Of a DNA stretch of 64,000 nt, positions 1 through 11,599 are shown piece after piece. The notes beneath the pieces are model-generated. The model did not search any database. It saw only the letters and a list, made by a program, of their open reading frames with translations, and had not been told where the DNA came from. Origin of the DNA: Chrysoperla carnea (Eukaryota; Arthropoda; Insecta; Neuroptera; Chrysopidae); assembly GCF_905475395.1 (NCBI RefSeq), contig NC_058338.1, positions 13,964,935 to 14,028,934 of the forward strand, written 5' to 3'. Both the position numbers and the translations under genes were made by a program. Position 1 is the stretch's first letter. Each line of letters begins with the position of its first letter.

Positions 1-56
1 GCAAAACTACTTCCTGGAACCGTAATATGCAAAACTACATCCTGGAATCGAGTATT
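1..56. repeat. Edge of a ~28-bp tandem repeat (two units)
   Basis: Two adjacent near-identical units each begin with gcaaaactac, followed by t/atcctggaa. They lie exactly at the window edge, so the array probably continues to the left. Only two copies are visible, so array size and class cannot be judged. Confidence 0.5.
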
Positions 57-1443
57 TTATTGATAATATTAATAACTTATTTATTTATTATTATTCTAGT
101 TTTTTTATTTATTATAAATCTCTTATTTAAAATAAAAAATAACTTAATCGTAATCAAATTATAAAGAGTCCATCTCTACGCTACTGATTTGAACTCTCGA
201 AGAGGTAAAAGGAAAAAATGAGATGTAAAATAAATAATACTATCTTTGTTTTGTGGTTTGGAATCGATATTTTATTTTTCACTTTCTCTTGCGGTGTTGT
301 ATATACTGCTTTTTTCTCTATAAAGAGGGCTTCATGACAAGGAAAATCTGAACTTCTCCTCGTCCAAAATACAACCCACTCCAGCTTTTGTAATTTACAT
401 AGAAGTAATAACAGTTATTTATCAACTTGAAGATGCTATCCCAAAAGTGAAAATGGCGTCATCAATTTAGATCTATACAATATCAATTAATGTTTAATGA
501 CATCATAATTTGGTACCATTTTAGATGGCATCAATAAACAAACAGAATCAATATTATAAACCATGACCCCTGACCCCATCGTACGGATGATGCTGGACTA
601 GTCTTAAAACGCAAACAAATCATTTAATATGTACACTTTTTTCATAAGGGCTTAGCCACCACCCTTTGATATAAAATATATATGGGATAGTGGGATAAGT
701 TAAATATAGAGACAATGGCTGCATTTATTTGAACTGCCAATTTATAGCTCAATATTATTAGGTTAGTTAGGTTAACCGGCATTCCATGTATCTTAACGAA
801 AAAATACAGCGTTCAGTTTGGCTAAAAAAGCTTTCCATGTGTAGGCAACTTAAGTAGCACCTGTATAATCGATAAAGCCCGTAGCTTTCCTGCAAACCAT
901 ATAGGTACTGTATTACTGACCTTATAAGAGAAAATTTTTGACCTTGAAAATTGCGTGATTACCATACTTTTAATTTAAGATATGAAGGAAATTGAGATTT
1001 CTTAACCGGACCGGCTCGGGGAGAGATGTTTATTCATGAAGACGAAAATTACAAGAACTGTATTTCTTGACATGTTACTTTCATTCCAAAATGAAAACCA
1101 AAAAGGCATACAAAACGCATCAAAGCATTCATTACCAGGTGCTTTCTGCTTAAAATGATAATCTGGACCTTTATATTAATTATGATTTATTTTAAGTTTT
1201 GAACAGCTATTTATTCCTTAAAAAATTTCCGTGTAATAAGAAATAATATTTCTTCGATAGTTTTCGCTATATATTCACTGAAACGTATTCCTGAATTGGG
1301 AATGCGATTCTAAAAACGAGAGATTTTCTATTTTTCTATTTTCAATTTTTAATAAAAAAACTCCCAAATTTTTCCAAATAATTTTTCATGTTTAGAAGTT
1401 TTGACTACTAAATTGATTTACTTTTTCTTTTCAGATAAAAAAT
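57..1443. other. AT-rich intergenic DNA upstream of MTG1
   Basis: No ORF with recognisable homology was seen on either strand. Just before the MTG1 ATG there is a pyrimidine-rich stretch ending in tttcttttcag at about 1425-1435. This could be a splice acceptor, so MTG1 may have an untranslated first exon further upstream. Confidence 0.4.
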
Positions 1444-2993
1444 ATGGCATCACAAATAAGCAATACCTTTCGTAAAGTGTTTCCAACTGTAAGTAAGGAA
1501 ACATTACAATGGTTTCCAGGTCATATGGGTAAAGGGCTTAAACAAATGCAAGAAAAGTTAAAATTAATTGATTGTGTGATTGAGGTTCATGATGCTAGAA
1601 TACCAATATCTGGACGAAACATGAATTTTAAAAATACATTAAGTGGAATAAAACCACACATTTTAGTTTTAAATAAACGGGACTTAATTGATAAAAAACT
1701 TGAGAATAAAATCAGTGATGTTTATCAACAACAGCATCAAATTCGTAATGTTGTTTTTACGAATTGTAAAAATCAAAAATGTACTGGTATACGAAAGATT
1801 ATACCGCTAGCTCAAGAATTAATTTCAAATAGTTATCGATTTAATCGAAGTGAGGATCGAGATTTTTGTATAATGATTATAGGTATTGAAATTTATAATT
1901 CTCGATAAATTTTTCCTTAAATAAATCCAAATTTCTTCTTGGATTCATGTCAAGTGCCCTTCGAGTTCTAGACACGAATGCAATTTTTCATTTCAGTCAT
2001 TCATGTCTAGAACTCGAATAGCTTAATTGGTAGGGCGCTTGACATGAATCCAAGAAGTTCGGGTTCGAGTTTTTTTTGTTCAATTCTCTTTAATAAATAT
2101 TACTAGACAAGATATTTGTCAATATTTAGTTTACGCCTGTATGTAGCATATTACATCAAAAATAATCGAATATGATGTAAATATCGTATCCATAATTATA
2201 AGTAAACAACAATAAGAAATCATTTTTAATTGTTTCGTATAGTTCAGTAAAAAAACTATATGTTAACCCTTAAAACGATTCAAAAACTTATACGATTCTA
2301 TATTATTATAGAACGATTCTAATATCAAATTAAAGAAACGCTAGTCACCTCCATTGGTGAGGTTATAAGCTTGTAGGAGTCATTTACTAACAATAAATAG
2401 ACGTTAATTTACAAAAAATTAAAATTTTTAAATAGTTTAAGAAGTGTAATAAATTGCTAACAAATTTTTTTTTAGGTGTACCAAATGTAGGAAAATCATC
2501 TTTAGTTAATATTTTACGAAATCGTCATCTACATAAATCGGGAGTATCACATGTGGGTGCCGCTCCAGGTATTACACGCAGTGTATTAAACAAAATCAAA
2601 ATCAGTCAAGATCCATTAATATATTTAGTTGATACGCCGGGTATATTGACACCAAGCGTTGCAAATATTGAAACCGGTTTAAAGTTAGCATTATGTGCAT
2701 GTTTGCAAGATCATCTAGTTGGTCCAGACGTAATCGCTGATTATCTATTATTTTGGATGAATCGTGAAAATAATTTTAATTATGTGAAATATTTAGATTT
2801 GAATTCACCTACAGATACAATAACGGAAGTGCTCTCAACAATTGCTGTGAAATTAAATAAAGTGAAGAAAATTAAAAATTACAATGGTGACTATGTATTA
2901 AAACCCGACTTTGAAGAAGCTGCTCTACACTTTATTAGAGCTTTCCGTAATGGAGAACTTGGAAAATTGTGTTTAGATAAAGATATATTATAA
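1444..2993 (+). CDS. MTG1: Mitochondrial ribosome-associated GTPase 1 (two exons)
   Basis: Circularly permuted GTPase that acts in mitochondrial large-ribosomal-subunit assembly on the matrix side of the inner membrane (family knowledge). The exons are 1444-1882 and 2476-2993. The intron is GT-AG, and the split codon (G|GT) joins the G1 motif G-V-P-N-V-G-K-S-S. The result is 318 aa, close to the usual animal length. The order of motifs is typical of the YlqF/RbgA class: WFPGHM near residues 23-28, DARIP at 50-54, the G4 motif NKRD at 77-80, then G1 and the G3 motif DTPG. Similarity to animal MTG1 continues to the C-terminal LDKDIL. No strong mitochondrial presequence is obvious, although the N-terminus is basic and S/T-rich. 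A polyadenylation signal AATAAA lies at 3037-3046. The start is the first in-frame ATG, just after a plausible acceptor. Confidence 0.95.
1935..2077. repeat. tRNA-like sequence with a partial inverted copy (SINE-like foldback) in the MTG1 intron
   Basis: The right half (about 2011-2070) looks tRNA-derived. It has an A-box-like TAGCTTAATTGG at 2019-2030, a B-box-like GGGTTCGAGT at 2061-2070, and a run of T (2070-2077) that could end Pol III transcription. The left half (1935-1980) is an inverted, shortened copy: cttcttggattcatgtcaag pairs with cttgacatgaatccaagaag, and cgagttctagac pairs with gtctagaactcg. The left arm lacks about 14 bases corresponding to the D-arm. The anticodon arm is poorly formed, so a functional tRNA is unlikely. 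Confidence 0.6.
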
Positions 2994-4553
2994 TTTGTAT
3001 TCTGTGAATTTTCTTGTAAATAATTTCGATTTTGTAAATAAATAAATATTTTAGATATTATAATAATTTCTCTATGTATAGTTTAATTCAAGAATCTAAG
3101 AGTGGGTCACCTGTTTAGGAAGAAAAAGTTTTATCCTTTGTCTAACATCCAACTGAAACTTAGGACGAGGATGAAATATTCGGAAAAAGTTTATACATAT
3201 TCGACAATCCTGCTAATGAAAATTCTATTTAGCGATTTTAATTGGAATCGAATCTTACAACTTATACAGTTGTAATGTTTCGCCATAATTATGGTTAAGA
3301 CAGAAAAGTGGAAAGGAATGGGAAATAAATAAAACGAGGGCACTAAATTTAAATGGCTAGATATATGAATGAGAGATAACACGAAAGTACAAAATTTACA
3401 ACCCGTTTACACCCGGTTTCAGTAGTTCCAATTTAAACTACCAGATGGCAATACTTGAACTTACGATTTTTAAAGGCCAATAAAAATATTCAATTTCAAA
3501 TCAGATAAACCCCGCCAACTGGCGATAATAATTCGTACTAATTAAAACAGGAAGTGGACCTGTTTTAGCAGTTACAATTTGCACTACCAGGTTACTTACC
3601 ATTTATAACTTTTTGAATAGCATTTGGATTGATAACATTTTAATCAAACTCAACTACGGTTTCGACTTTCGGTGCTCGGAATATTTTTTTGCTCTTGTAT
3701 ATCGCTTGCAAACTTTTAACATTTTTGTATTGCATGACTTGTAGTTTCAATTATAAATCTACAATAAACTCAGTTTAAGCATCTAGCCTGTCACAATTAA
3801 TGAAATCCTGATTTCCTTTTTTAATCCTTCTTCCACAAAAATAAGATTTTATAAATTGTCAAACTATTTTGACAGATGATAGTTTGTATTCCAAAACACA
3901 GCTTATTTTTTTTTTTCATTAGCGTACGTATACGTAAAAAAAGGGAATATTTAAAATTTTTTTTAAATTATAACAATTTTATTAATTAACTATAATCATT
4001 AGTGAAAACAGTTCGTTTTAATGATAGCGACGGATAACCTTGGTTAGGCAATGCAAATTTTTTTCTGCATACTTTCTCAATCATTATTATTAAATTTTTA
4101 CACAATTTGAATCAATTGAAATGTATATCAAATTATTTTATTCCAATTAATTTCGAACAAGTTTCGAACTACTTAACCAACAAATAATTTTATCATTTCG
4201 AGAAAGTATTCAAACAATTTTAAGACTATTTAACAACTTTAGAAAATGTTGAATTTGCAGATGTTAAAAGTAAAAATATTAATTTGGATTTTTTCCCAAT
4301 TGTTTTAAACAGTTTGTAACATGAATTCTGGATAATTATTAATTTCCAAAATTTGTCCATTAAATTTATTAAATAATTTGTAAAGAATAAATACCTATTT
4401 AAAGATCTTTTAATATGAAACTATAGGCCTCTGTTTCTAAAATAAGATAAAAACAATAAAACACCCTCCTAATGGGATTCAGTGTAATTTTTTTTTTTGT
4501 ATAAATTTGTTTAATATTTTTAGAGCGGGGTTGAAAAAAGTGTGATATACAAG
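2994..4553. other. AT-rich intergenic region between MTG1 and PTPMT1
   Basis: No gene recognised. The first 60 bases are the MTG1 3' UTR. The remainder is low-complexity AT-rich sequence without ORFs of coding character. Confidence 0.4.
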
Positions 4554-4568
4554 ATGTTCGTTCAACAG
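4554..4568 (+). other. Possible first coding mini-exon of PTPMT1
   Basis: The sequence ATG TTC GTT CAA CAG is followed by a good donor (gtaaga). It would join in phase 0 to the acceptor taaag before 4986, placing MFVQQ in front of MFARV. This agrees with other PTPMT1 proteins having a few residues before the ARV motif. It is a splice-site inference only. Confidence 0.4.
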
Positions 4569-4985
4569 GTAAGAGAAAGTTTTTTTAACAAACAGTTAAT
4601 TAAATACCTCGGTATTTATTTGATATTAGGATGGTCACCTTTCTAAATGCTTTACTGCTTACGAACTATTTATTAAAAAAAATAATTTATAAATAAACTA
4701 AGTTATCGTAAAAATCTTCTTTATTTTTTTAAATTTGCATTTGAAAAACTTTTTTTACAATATGTGTTTAAGAATAAAAATTATAATAATGTGATGATCT
4801 CAAATAATTTGAAAAGTACTTACCTTTATTGGATTTTGAATAAATTATAATAAATTGAAGACACCACGTAATTCATATCACGTAGTTTCATCGATATTGA
4901 AAATTATCTATTTATATATTATTATTTTCTTTTATATAAAAACGGATTGACTTTAGGTTTTCTTTTAAAAATTTTTATTTTAAAG

Positions 4986-7316
4986 ATGTTTGCGCGTGTT
5001 ACATTTTTTCCATCGTTAGTGTATAACGTTTTTATGGAAAAAGTAACTGCACGACAATGGTATAATCGTATTGATGAAAATGTTATACTAGGAGCGTTAC
5101 CATTTCCAACAATGACCAAACAAGTAAGATTAAATTTTTTTTTGAATTTCTTTAAACATGTGCTTGGAAAAATTTAATATTTAAAAGTCTTGTCCTTCCA
5201 GCGAATTTCTTATTGTTTTATTTAATGGCAATAACTAAATGCAAACATATATTTGTTTCATTTTTATTATGCCAAAGAATCCAGTTATCATCACATTTAA
5301 TTTTCAGACTTTAGTTAAATAAATATTTATTTTTAAACTTTGTCAAGTGAGGCGAAAAATTCTGGGACCAGGCCATGTAAGGTGATTATTGCTGATCTAC
5401 TTTAAGGAACATAAGGGACAATTGTTGGTCGGTCTATTTTAAGAGACATAATTAAATTCAAGAAAATAGCTAATACGATTCATTTTAAACATTGTTGTAG
5501 GCTTTTTGTAAAACAAAAATAATAAATATTTTTGAAACGTGACCTGTAAGGTTTTTTTTTTTTTCATAATTCCGCGTTCAAATGAATTTAACTCTCGGTA
5601 TTCCGATTCACAATTGGTAATCTATTTAGGTCGTAGATTCATTGGAACCTTCATTTTTCAATCATAATATCGAAAATAAAATTCAATTTTAAGTTTACAA
5701 AGCAAAAATTTTCCATAATTCAATTTTTAAATTTCAAATTTATTATTATTTTTAAATAAATTTTAGTTAATCGAAGAGGAAAATGTACGAGGCGTTATAT
5801 CAATGAATGAAAATTACGAATTGTGGTTATCAAATAATGCGCAGGTAATCCAAAAATAAATTTGACTACAGCTTTAATTCAACTAATTAAAATTTTCTTT
5901 GTAGAAATGGAATGAACATAATGTAGAATTTTTACAATTAGCAACAACAGATATTTTTGAAAGTCCAAATCAGGAGAAATTAAAGGCTGGTGTTGAGTTC
6001 ATTAATAAATTTGTTCAACGAAATAAAACATTAGATAGACCAGAAACTGTTTATGTGCATTGTAAAGCTGGACGAACACGTAGTGCAACTTTAGTAGGAT
6101 GTTATTTAATGAAAGTGAGTATTTACTCTATTTTTTTTATAATAACCAAGAGGTAAACTACAATACGTGCGCAGGCGGTTAATTTCACATTTTCACATAG
6201 TACATCCCACGAGTTTAAGAGAGTACATACATAAGTATACATTAAGCAATGTGTATAAGAGATACAATGATAGGTATGTTTTCTTGCTTATGTTGTAACC
6301 CACTCTTCAAAGTAAATACAGAGAGAATCACCATTGTAGTGAATCGCCATACAACTCAAAGCGGACCAAACCTCCACAGATCGAAGCTACAACACATGCA
6401 AGAAAACATACTTTTAATAGTATATTTTTCTTATTCACATTGCTTAATGTATACATATGGTTGTGAATTAAATGCACCGTATATCTGGAGCTCAAATGAT
6501 AGGTTTTGAGATAATTTCCTTTTCTAATATTATACACCAGTTTCCGCTCCAAGTTATTTCAAATTTATGATTTGAGGAAGCTATTTTTTAGTTATTATCA
6601 TGGAGGTTAAAGAGAAGGAGAACGATTGCTAAGCGCTAAAGCATTAGCGCAGCTGCCCCTGAAAATTCGTCGGTAAGTAGTATCTGCGAAGTTAGCTAGA
6701 AGTTAGTATATGAGTATAAGTAGATGAAGTTAGTTGCATAATGAATAAATTAAACAACAGCCCGCTTTTATTGAGACAACTTAGCGATCGCAGCGGCTCA
6801 CTTATTTTTTCTGTATTTCTGGGACACTATTTCCTACAGCGATCGTTCTCCTTCTGTCTAACCTCCATGGTTATTATACTCTCAAACATATAGATAGCCT
6901 AAAACGAAGTTTCAACACTTAACAAAAATTTATATCGCTTCAAATTGTTGTAATTACACTAAGTTAAAATATTAACGAAAAAAAAAAACAGTTTTGTGTT
7001 TTATTTTGATATATTTTTAAAAACAAATCATCCATAACATTTTTTTTCTTTTTTGCAAAATATAATTACCCCCTTTCTATGTTTTCTAGTCTTAAAATTT
7101 AAATAAATACTCAATTTAAAAATGTACATGCACTACAACCCAAAGACACCTGTGCTAATTTTTCAGAAAGAATAAAAATGAAAATTTTTCTTTCAGCGAT
7201 ATGGATGGGGGCCGGAACAAGCTATCGAACATATGTTCCATAAACGACCGCATATATTATTGCATAAAGCGCAACGGATGGCTTTAAATGATTTTTATGA
7301 AAATATTAAATTGTAG
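4986..7316 (+). CDS. PTPMT1: Mitochondrial dual-specificity phosphatase PTPMT1 (four exons)
   Basis: PTPMT1 dephosphorylates phosphatidylglycerol-phosphate in the mitochondrial inner membrane, a step in cardiolipin synthesis (family knowledge). The exons are 4986-5123, 5767-5844, 5905-6114 and 7197-7316. All junctions are GT-AG and in phase 0, giving 181 aa. The CX5R active-site loop H-C-K-A-G-R-T-R-S spans residues 124-132 (Cys125, Arg131), with a likely general acid Asp88 in TTDIFES. The N-terminal [12 protein letters not shown] and the [16 protein letters not shown] block are hallmarks of the family. The start is uncertain. An upstream mini-exon (ATG 4554 to 4568, followed by gtaaga) would splice in frame to 4986 and add MFVQQ, and an in-frame ATG also occurs at 4947 inside the presumed intron. 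A polyadenylation signal lies at 7383-7388. Confidence 0.94.
6232..6456. repeat. Imperfect ~225-bp palindrome in PTPMT1 intron 3
   Basis: The outer arms gtatacattaagcaatgtg (6235-6253) and its complement (6436-6454) match perfectly. Inner arms tatgttttcttgc (6275-6287) and its complement (6398-6410) continue the symmetry. No clear target duplication was identified. It is probably a foldback MITE, with no coding content. Confidence 0.65.
6599..6869. mobile_element. hAT-type MITE, 271 bp with 8-bp target duplication
   Basis: Terminal inverted repeats of about 32 bp start catggaggtta and share agaaggagaacgat, with about three mismatches. The element is flanked by the perfect 8-bp direct repeat gttattat (6591-6598 and 6870-6877). 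Eight-bp target duplications are typical of hAT elements (family knowledge). It has no ORF, so it is non-autonomous. It lies inside PTPMT1 intron 3, clear of the splice sites. Confidence 0.8.
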
Positions 7317-8883
7317 GATTAAAAATTGAATGTATTTTTTTATTGTTAAGTAGAGCAATTTTTTTAAACTGTACAAAATACAAATAAATAAGAAATTAAA
7401 TTACTTTTGAAATAAATTATTATTAAAACAAGAAATAATACTCTAAAAACAAACAATAAAACACTGAGTGTTCAAATTTACTTTTAAGTATATCTAAAAA
7501 ATGATTATCTGTAGTTTCGATGTTTTGGATGAATAATGTGGTGTGGTAACAAATGATACTGCGTAAAGTGCTCAATTTTTGTTTTTAAATTGGTTTCAAA
7601 AAAAAAAAAAAAAGTGTTTATGTTCTATTTTTTAACTTGACATTGGTTAGATTGAGAGTCATCTTCAGAAGATCCTGATTCTGTTGCAACTGAAATAGGG
7701 GAAAAAATCACTTACAATACATAATTAAAAACAGCATGACGTTTACGAATTTAAGTTTTTATTCGTTGAACCTTTGGTGGTGACACAGGAAACTAAAAAA
7801 TTTGTCACTTAGGAGATGCGTAGTATTAATGAGTTTTCGTAGATGAAGCTGAAAGTACACGAACAAAAAATTAGTACTATATTCCATTTACTATGTTTTT
7901 AGCATGCCAACGATTATATATTATGAATTAAAATCCAATTCCAAGGAAATTAAAATTCCAAGGATCTTCGTAAGCAGATAAAAATTACTCCATGACAAAT
8001 TGTACAAAGAAAACGTTTTCTATAATGAATATTCCATTTTTTAATAAATGAGGAGTTAAGTATGACTTGGTATTATTGTTAATATAAACATACACCACTA
8101 CACACAAATTTTACATGATTTCAACGAAAGCTTGTGAGAAATTTGTTATCGAATATCTCAAAGAGTTCAAACTTCGAAAAATTAAGAATCGTTATTCTTA
8201 GTCTATAAAAAATAAATTTAACAAATTTTGTCTTCCTCTCTACAATCGCAACTATCTCTGTTACTACAGGTTCTTTTAACAAATTTCGAAAAGAAAACCT
8301 CTTTTCTACTAAAGTATTGTTTATTTTTATTAAACACCCCCTGTCCCCGCCCTGTTCGCTAAAAACTAACCAATACAGCAGACGCTGGGAGGACGACCTT
8401 CGCACAATCGAACACGCCTATCATAGCTATTATCTATCGAAAACTTGCAAAAACTTTTTTGCAAGTAAGTCTATACCATTATTTCTTAATTAAATTTTCT
8501 TATTTCTGGTATTAATTTCGATATGTTTCGAATAGATGCTCTTCGAATCTTGCATCTAACGAAATAATGTCTTCAGGTGTAAAGTCATTGAAAAATTTTT
8601 TTTTTCAGTTTAAAAGAACAGCTTTTTTTTAACTTTAATAAGCGATTAATTATTCAAAGCATTTGGAATTCGTTAATTTAACACAAAATATTTAGCAAAT
8701 AATTCTTAGCTTTCTTATTTACGAATTATTAAACAAAACGAAAATATTTATTAAAATGGAAAATGATTATTTAAAATATACAAAATAAGTAAGAAATAAA
8801 AATTTAAAAAAAAAATTAATGGGCTAACGATTGATCTTGGAGAATATGATTATGGGACACACATTATTTAAATGTTTTTAGGC
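7317..8883. other. Intergenic DNA between convergent PTPMT1 and SDHD
   Basis: Contains the 3' UTRs of both genes and AT-rich sequence. A 94-codon minus-strand frame (8121-8405) shows no recognisable domain. An exon-like minus-strand stretch at about 7626-7692 is discussed under findings. Confidence 0.4.
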
Positions 8884-10478
8884 TTATTCTTTTGGTTTAT
8901 TCTTATGTCTAGGTAATTGGCACTCACATGATGGTTTAGAAGATTCCAAACTCCAAATACGTCGGATGGCACGTCCTAATCCCATATCATTATAATTGAA
9001 ATAAAATAGACCACCTAATGTTGCTAATGTTAGAGCAATTAACAAAAAATGTGTCACTTTGGGTATTGTATGACCAACAACGATTGGTCGAACGTAATCG
9101 TTGCAAATTGCTTCTAAGCCCCTATAATAGATTGAAAATCAATTTATTTATTGATAACGCAGATCAGAGGCTTGCAGTTACTTGACAAACTATTTTAATG
9201 CACTATTTTACACAATAGGGAATATTCATGAAATTTAAATTTGGTTCAAATATTTTTCTTCCGTAACTTTAATGACTGGACATTTCAACTAAACCATTAT
9301 TTTAGTAATTAATATCTTTTTAATTACTTAAAACTAATTAATAAAAGTACAAATTCAGTTAGGGCATTTAAAAATTTCTAAAACGGAAATTCAAATTTTT
9401 ATACGGACGTGACATCAAAGTACGGGCTTGTCAAATTTGTTGACATACTGTATGATATTAATTACTTACATTTTATATGGTATTTCATTAAATTATACTA
9501 TTCTACGGCTTTTTGTTAGAAAACTTAATATCGAGTATAAATTCTATGTTGTAAATTCATTTTTAAACAGTATTTATATTTTTTACTTTGTTATAACAGT
9601 GTAAACAATGAATTCAAAATATAAAAAAATACATGAGTATTCCCTATTGGTCGTACATACTAAGCTTCCGCGGATAGTTCATCAAATAAACGAAAATAAG
9701 AAATTGATATGTGTCATTGACAACGATTTCTTAGACGATTAAACAAAAGTTAATAAAAATTTTTCGTAATTTCTATAAGAATTCATCCTCAAAGAACAAA
9801 TTATCGCTCAAGAAGCCACTATCGAATCAGTATGTCTTTAGGAAAGACAATTTCTATCAACATAATTTTCCAAATTATTGCAAACCTCTGCTAAGTAAAT
9901 AAAATTCAGAATAAAAAATTACCAATATTGATGCATAACAATTGAAATAGCTGCAATAGTATCTAATACAGGATTTGGAACAGCTATAGCTATTGGTAAC
10001 GTAACTAATAAACCAACGGCCAATAAACGTTCAATGGTCCACAATTTGCTATGGTCCATAGCACTCATACGTTTTGGGGATAGTTGAATATTTCTAATGG
10101 ATGTTATTATTTGACTATTTTTTGGTGTTAATAAACTTTTCGAGGTATTTACAAACATAATCTTCGATTTGTTGACATTTTGAATTAATGTATTCGAGCT
10201 GCATCGTAATGATTTTGCACCAAGTACAGATGCATTTGTCGCTAAATATCGAACAGGTGTGGCTGAAAAAATAATATCAACATCGAAAAAAATTTTTAAC
10301 TCATACGAAAATTTAATCAAAGTTACGTAATAGACGTGAAATTATTATTAATAAAATTTTATTTCTTTGGGGTAATAATTATCCAAATGATTATGAAATC
10401 AAAATTAGTATGGAAATTTTTTTTGAAAAACTTACCTCGAACGTTATTACATGCTCCACGAATTAAGACCGAAAACAT
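8884..10478 (-). CDS. SDHD: Succinate dehydrogenase cytochrome b small subunit, complex II anchor (three exons)
   Basis: CybS anchors complex II in the mitochondrial inner membrane and contributes to haem and ubiquinone binding. On the minus strand the exons are 10478-10436, 10262-9923 and 9121-8884, all with GT-AG introns and consistent phases. They give 206 aa. The first exon encodes MFSVLIRGACNNVR, a basic presequence. The body has the conserved HSKLWTIERLLAVGLL block, then hydrophobic helices LPIAIAVPNPVLDTIAAISI and THFLLIALTLATLGGLFYFN. The segment HQYWGLEAICNDYV carries the His (haem ligand position) and the Asp-Tyr pair (quinone site) of the family. The tail is hydrophilic, ending NKPKE. 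The mitochondrial targeting part is long but normal for insects. Confidence 0.93.
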
Positions 10479-10779
10479 TTTGTTCGATTAAATGTTTTTT
10501 TTTTTATTAATAATATATATTACGATTCGAAAAAAAATTTTTCGGTCTTAATAATAAAATATTTAATAATATTGAACAGAATTATTTTGATTTGACGTTG
10601 CCAACCAAAGATTATGCAATAGAATTTTTATTTATTTTGGTTACTTTAGCAAATGTTCAAAACATACAAATTTCATGGTCGTTTACTCATTACCGAAGTT
10701 TTGACGTAAGCAGGGCTTCCAACCTAGAAAAAAAGAAGTTAATTTTTCGAATTTGAAAAAGGTGACTTTTGGATTGAGG

Positions 10780-10879
10780 CCACAGATTATAATTTATAAC
10801 ATAAATAGATAGACAACTCTACTATACATGAAATGTTGTCCAAAAGCCCCCCCCCCCCCCAGAGTAAGTCACTTACAGT
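10780..10879. repeat. Left inverted repeat flanking zinc-finger gene A
   Basis: Begins ccacagattataatttat and passes through aactctactatacatgaaat to cacttacag. It is the inverted counterpart of 17019-17104. A run of about 14 C lies near 10847-10860. The same repeat recurs at 17322-17414 in unit B. Confidence 0.7.
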
Positions 10880-11599
10880 GAACTATTAAAAAACAAAAAT
10901 GGCGGGAATTAGGTACTATTTGAATTATTTCTATTTAGTTTATCTTTTTTTTTTTAAATTTTTTGTATTTATTTGTCTTCTAATAAATAAAATAACAAAT
11001 ATTAATAAAATAATAATTTATTGCAATATTTGAAACAAAATAGCATTTATTTTAATATGAACATTATTAATAACAATTAATTATTAGTTTGATGTAAGTT
11101 AAATGTAATGTTAAACCATTTTATTTCGTTAATAGTCAATTATAATCACAAATAAACACTACCTAAATGGAATCAACACGATTAAGAAGACCTAAGCGAT
11201 AAAATAAACTCAGTACATACCATAAAAAAATCGGAAAATAATATAAACACACTTAAAACGACTAAATTACATTAATTAGTTTATGAACGGGGGCACAATG
11301 AAAACGGCCAAAATACTTAAATATTGTCACTATTCAAATAATCCACAAAATGTTAATAAAGACAATCAATTGAGAATACACACAAAGAAATTTAACGAAT
11401 TTTAATGACATGCAAACGAATTTTGAAAGACGTAATGTTTATTTCTTTAAAAATATATAAAATATTGCTTCCCCAACAACCATTGAAATGGATAAATTAT
11501 TATCAAAACTAATAGATGGTCTCACACGAATATAACGTGTAGAGCCACCTAGAGAAAGGCACCTACAGAGAACCAAAATAGTAAAAATTTTACAGATAG

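Noticed and set aside
8121-8405. 94-codon minus-strand ORF between PTPMT1 and SDHD
   Set aside because: No domain, no splice context, and composition typical of random AT-rich DNA.
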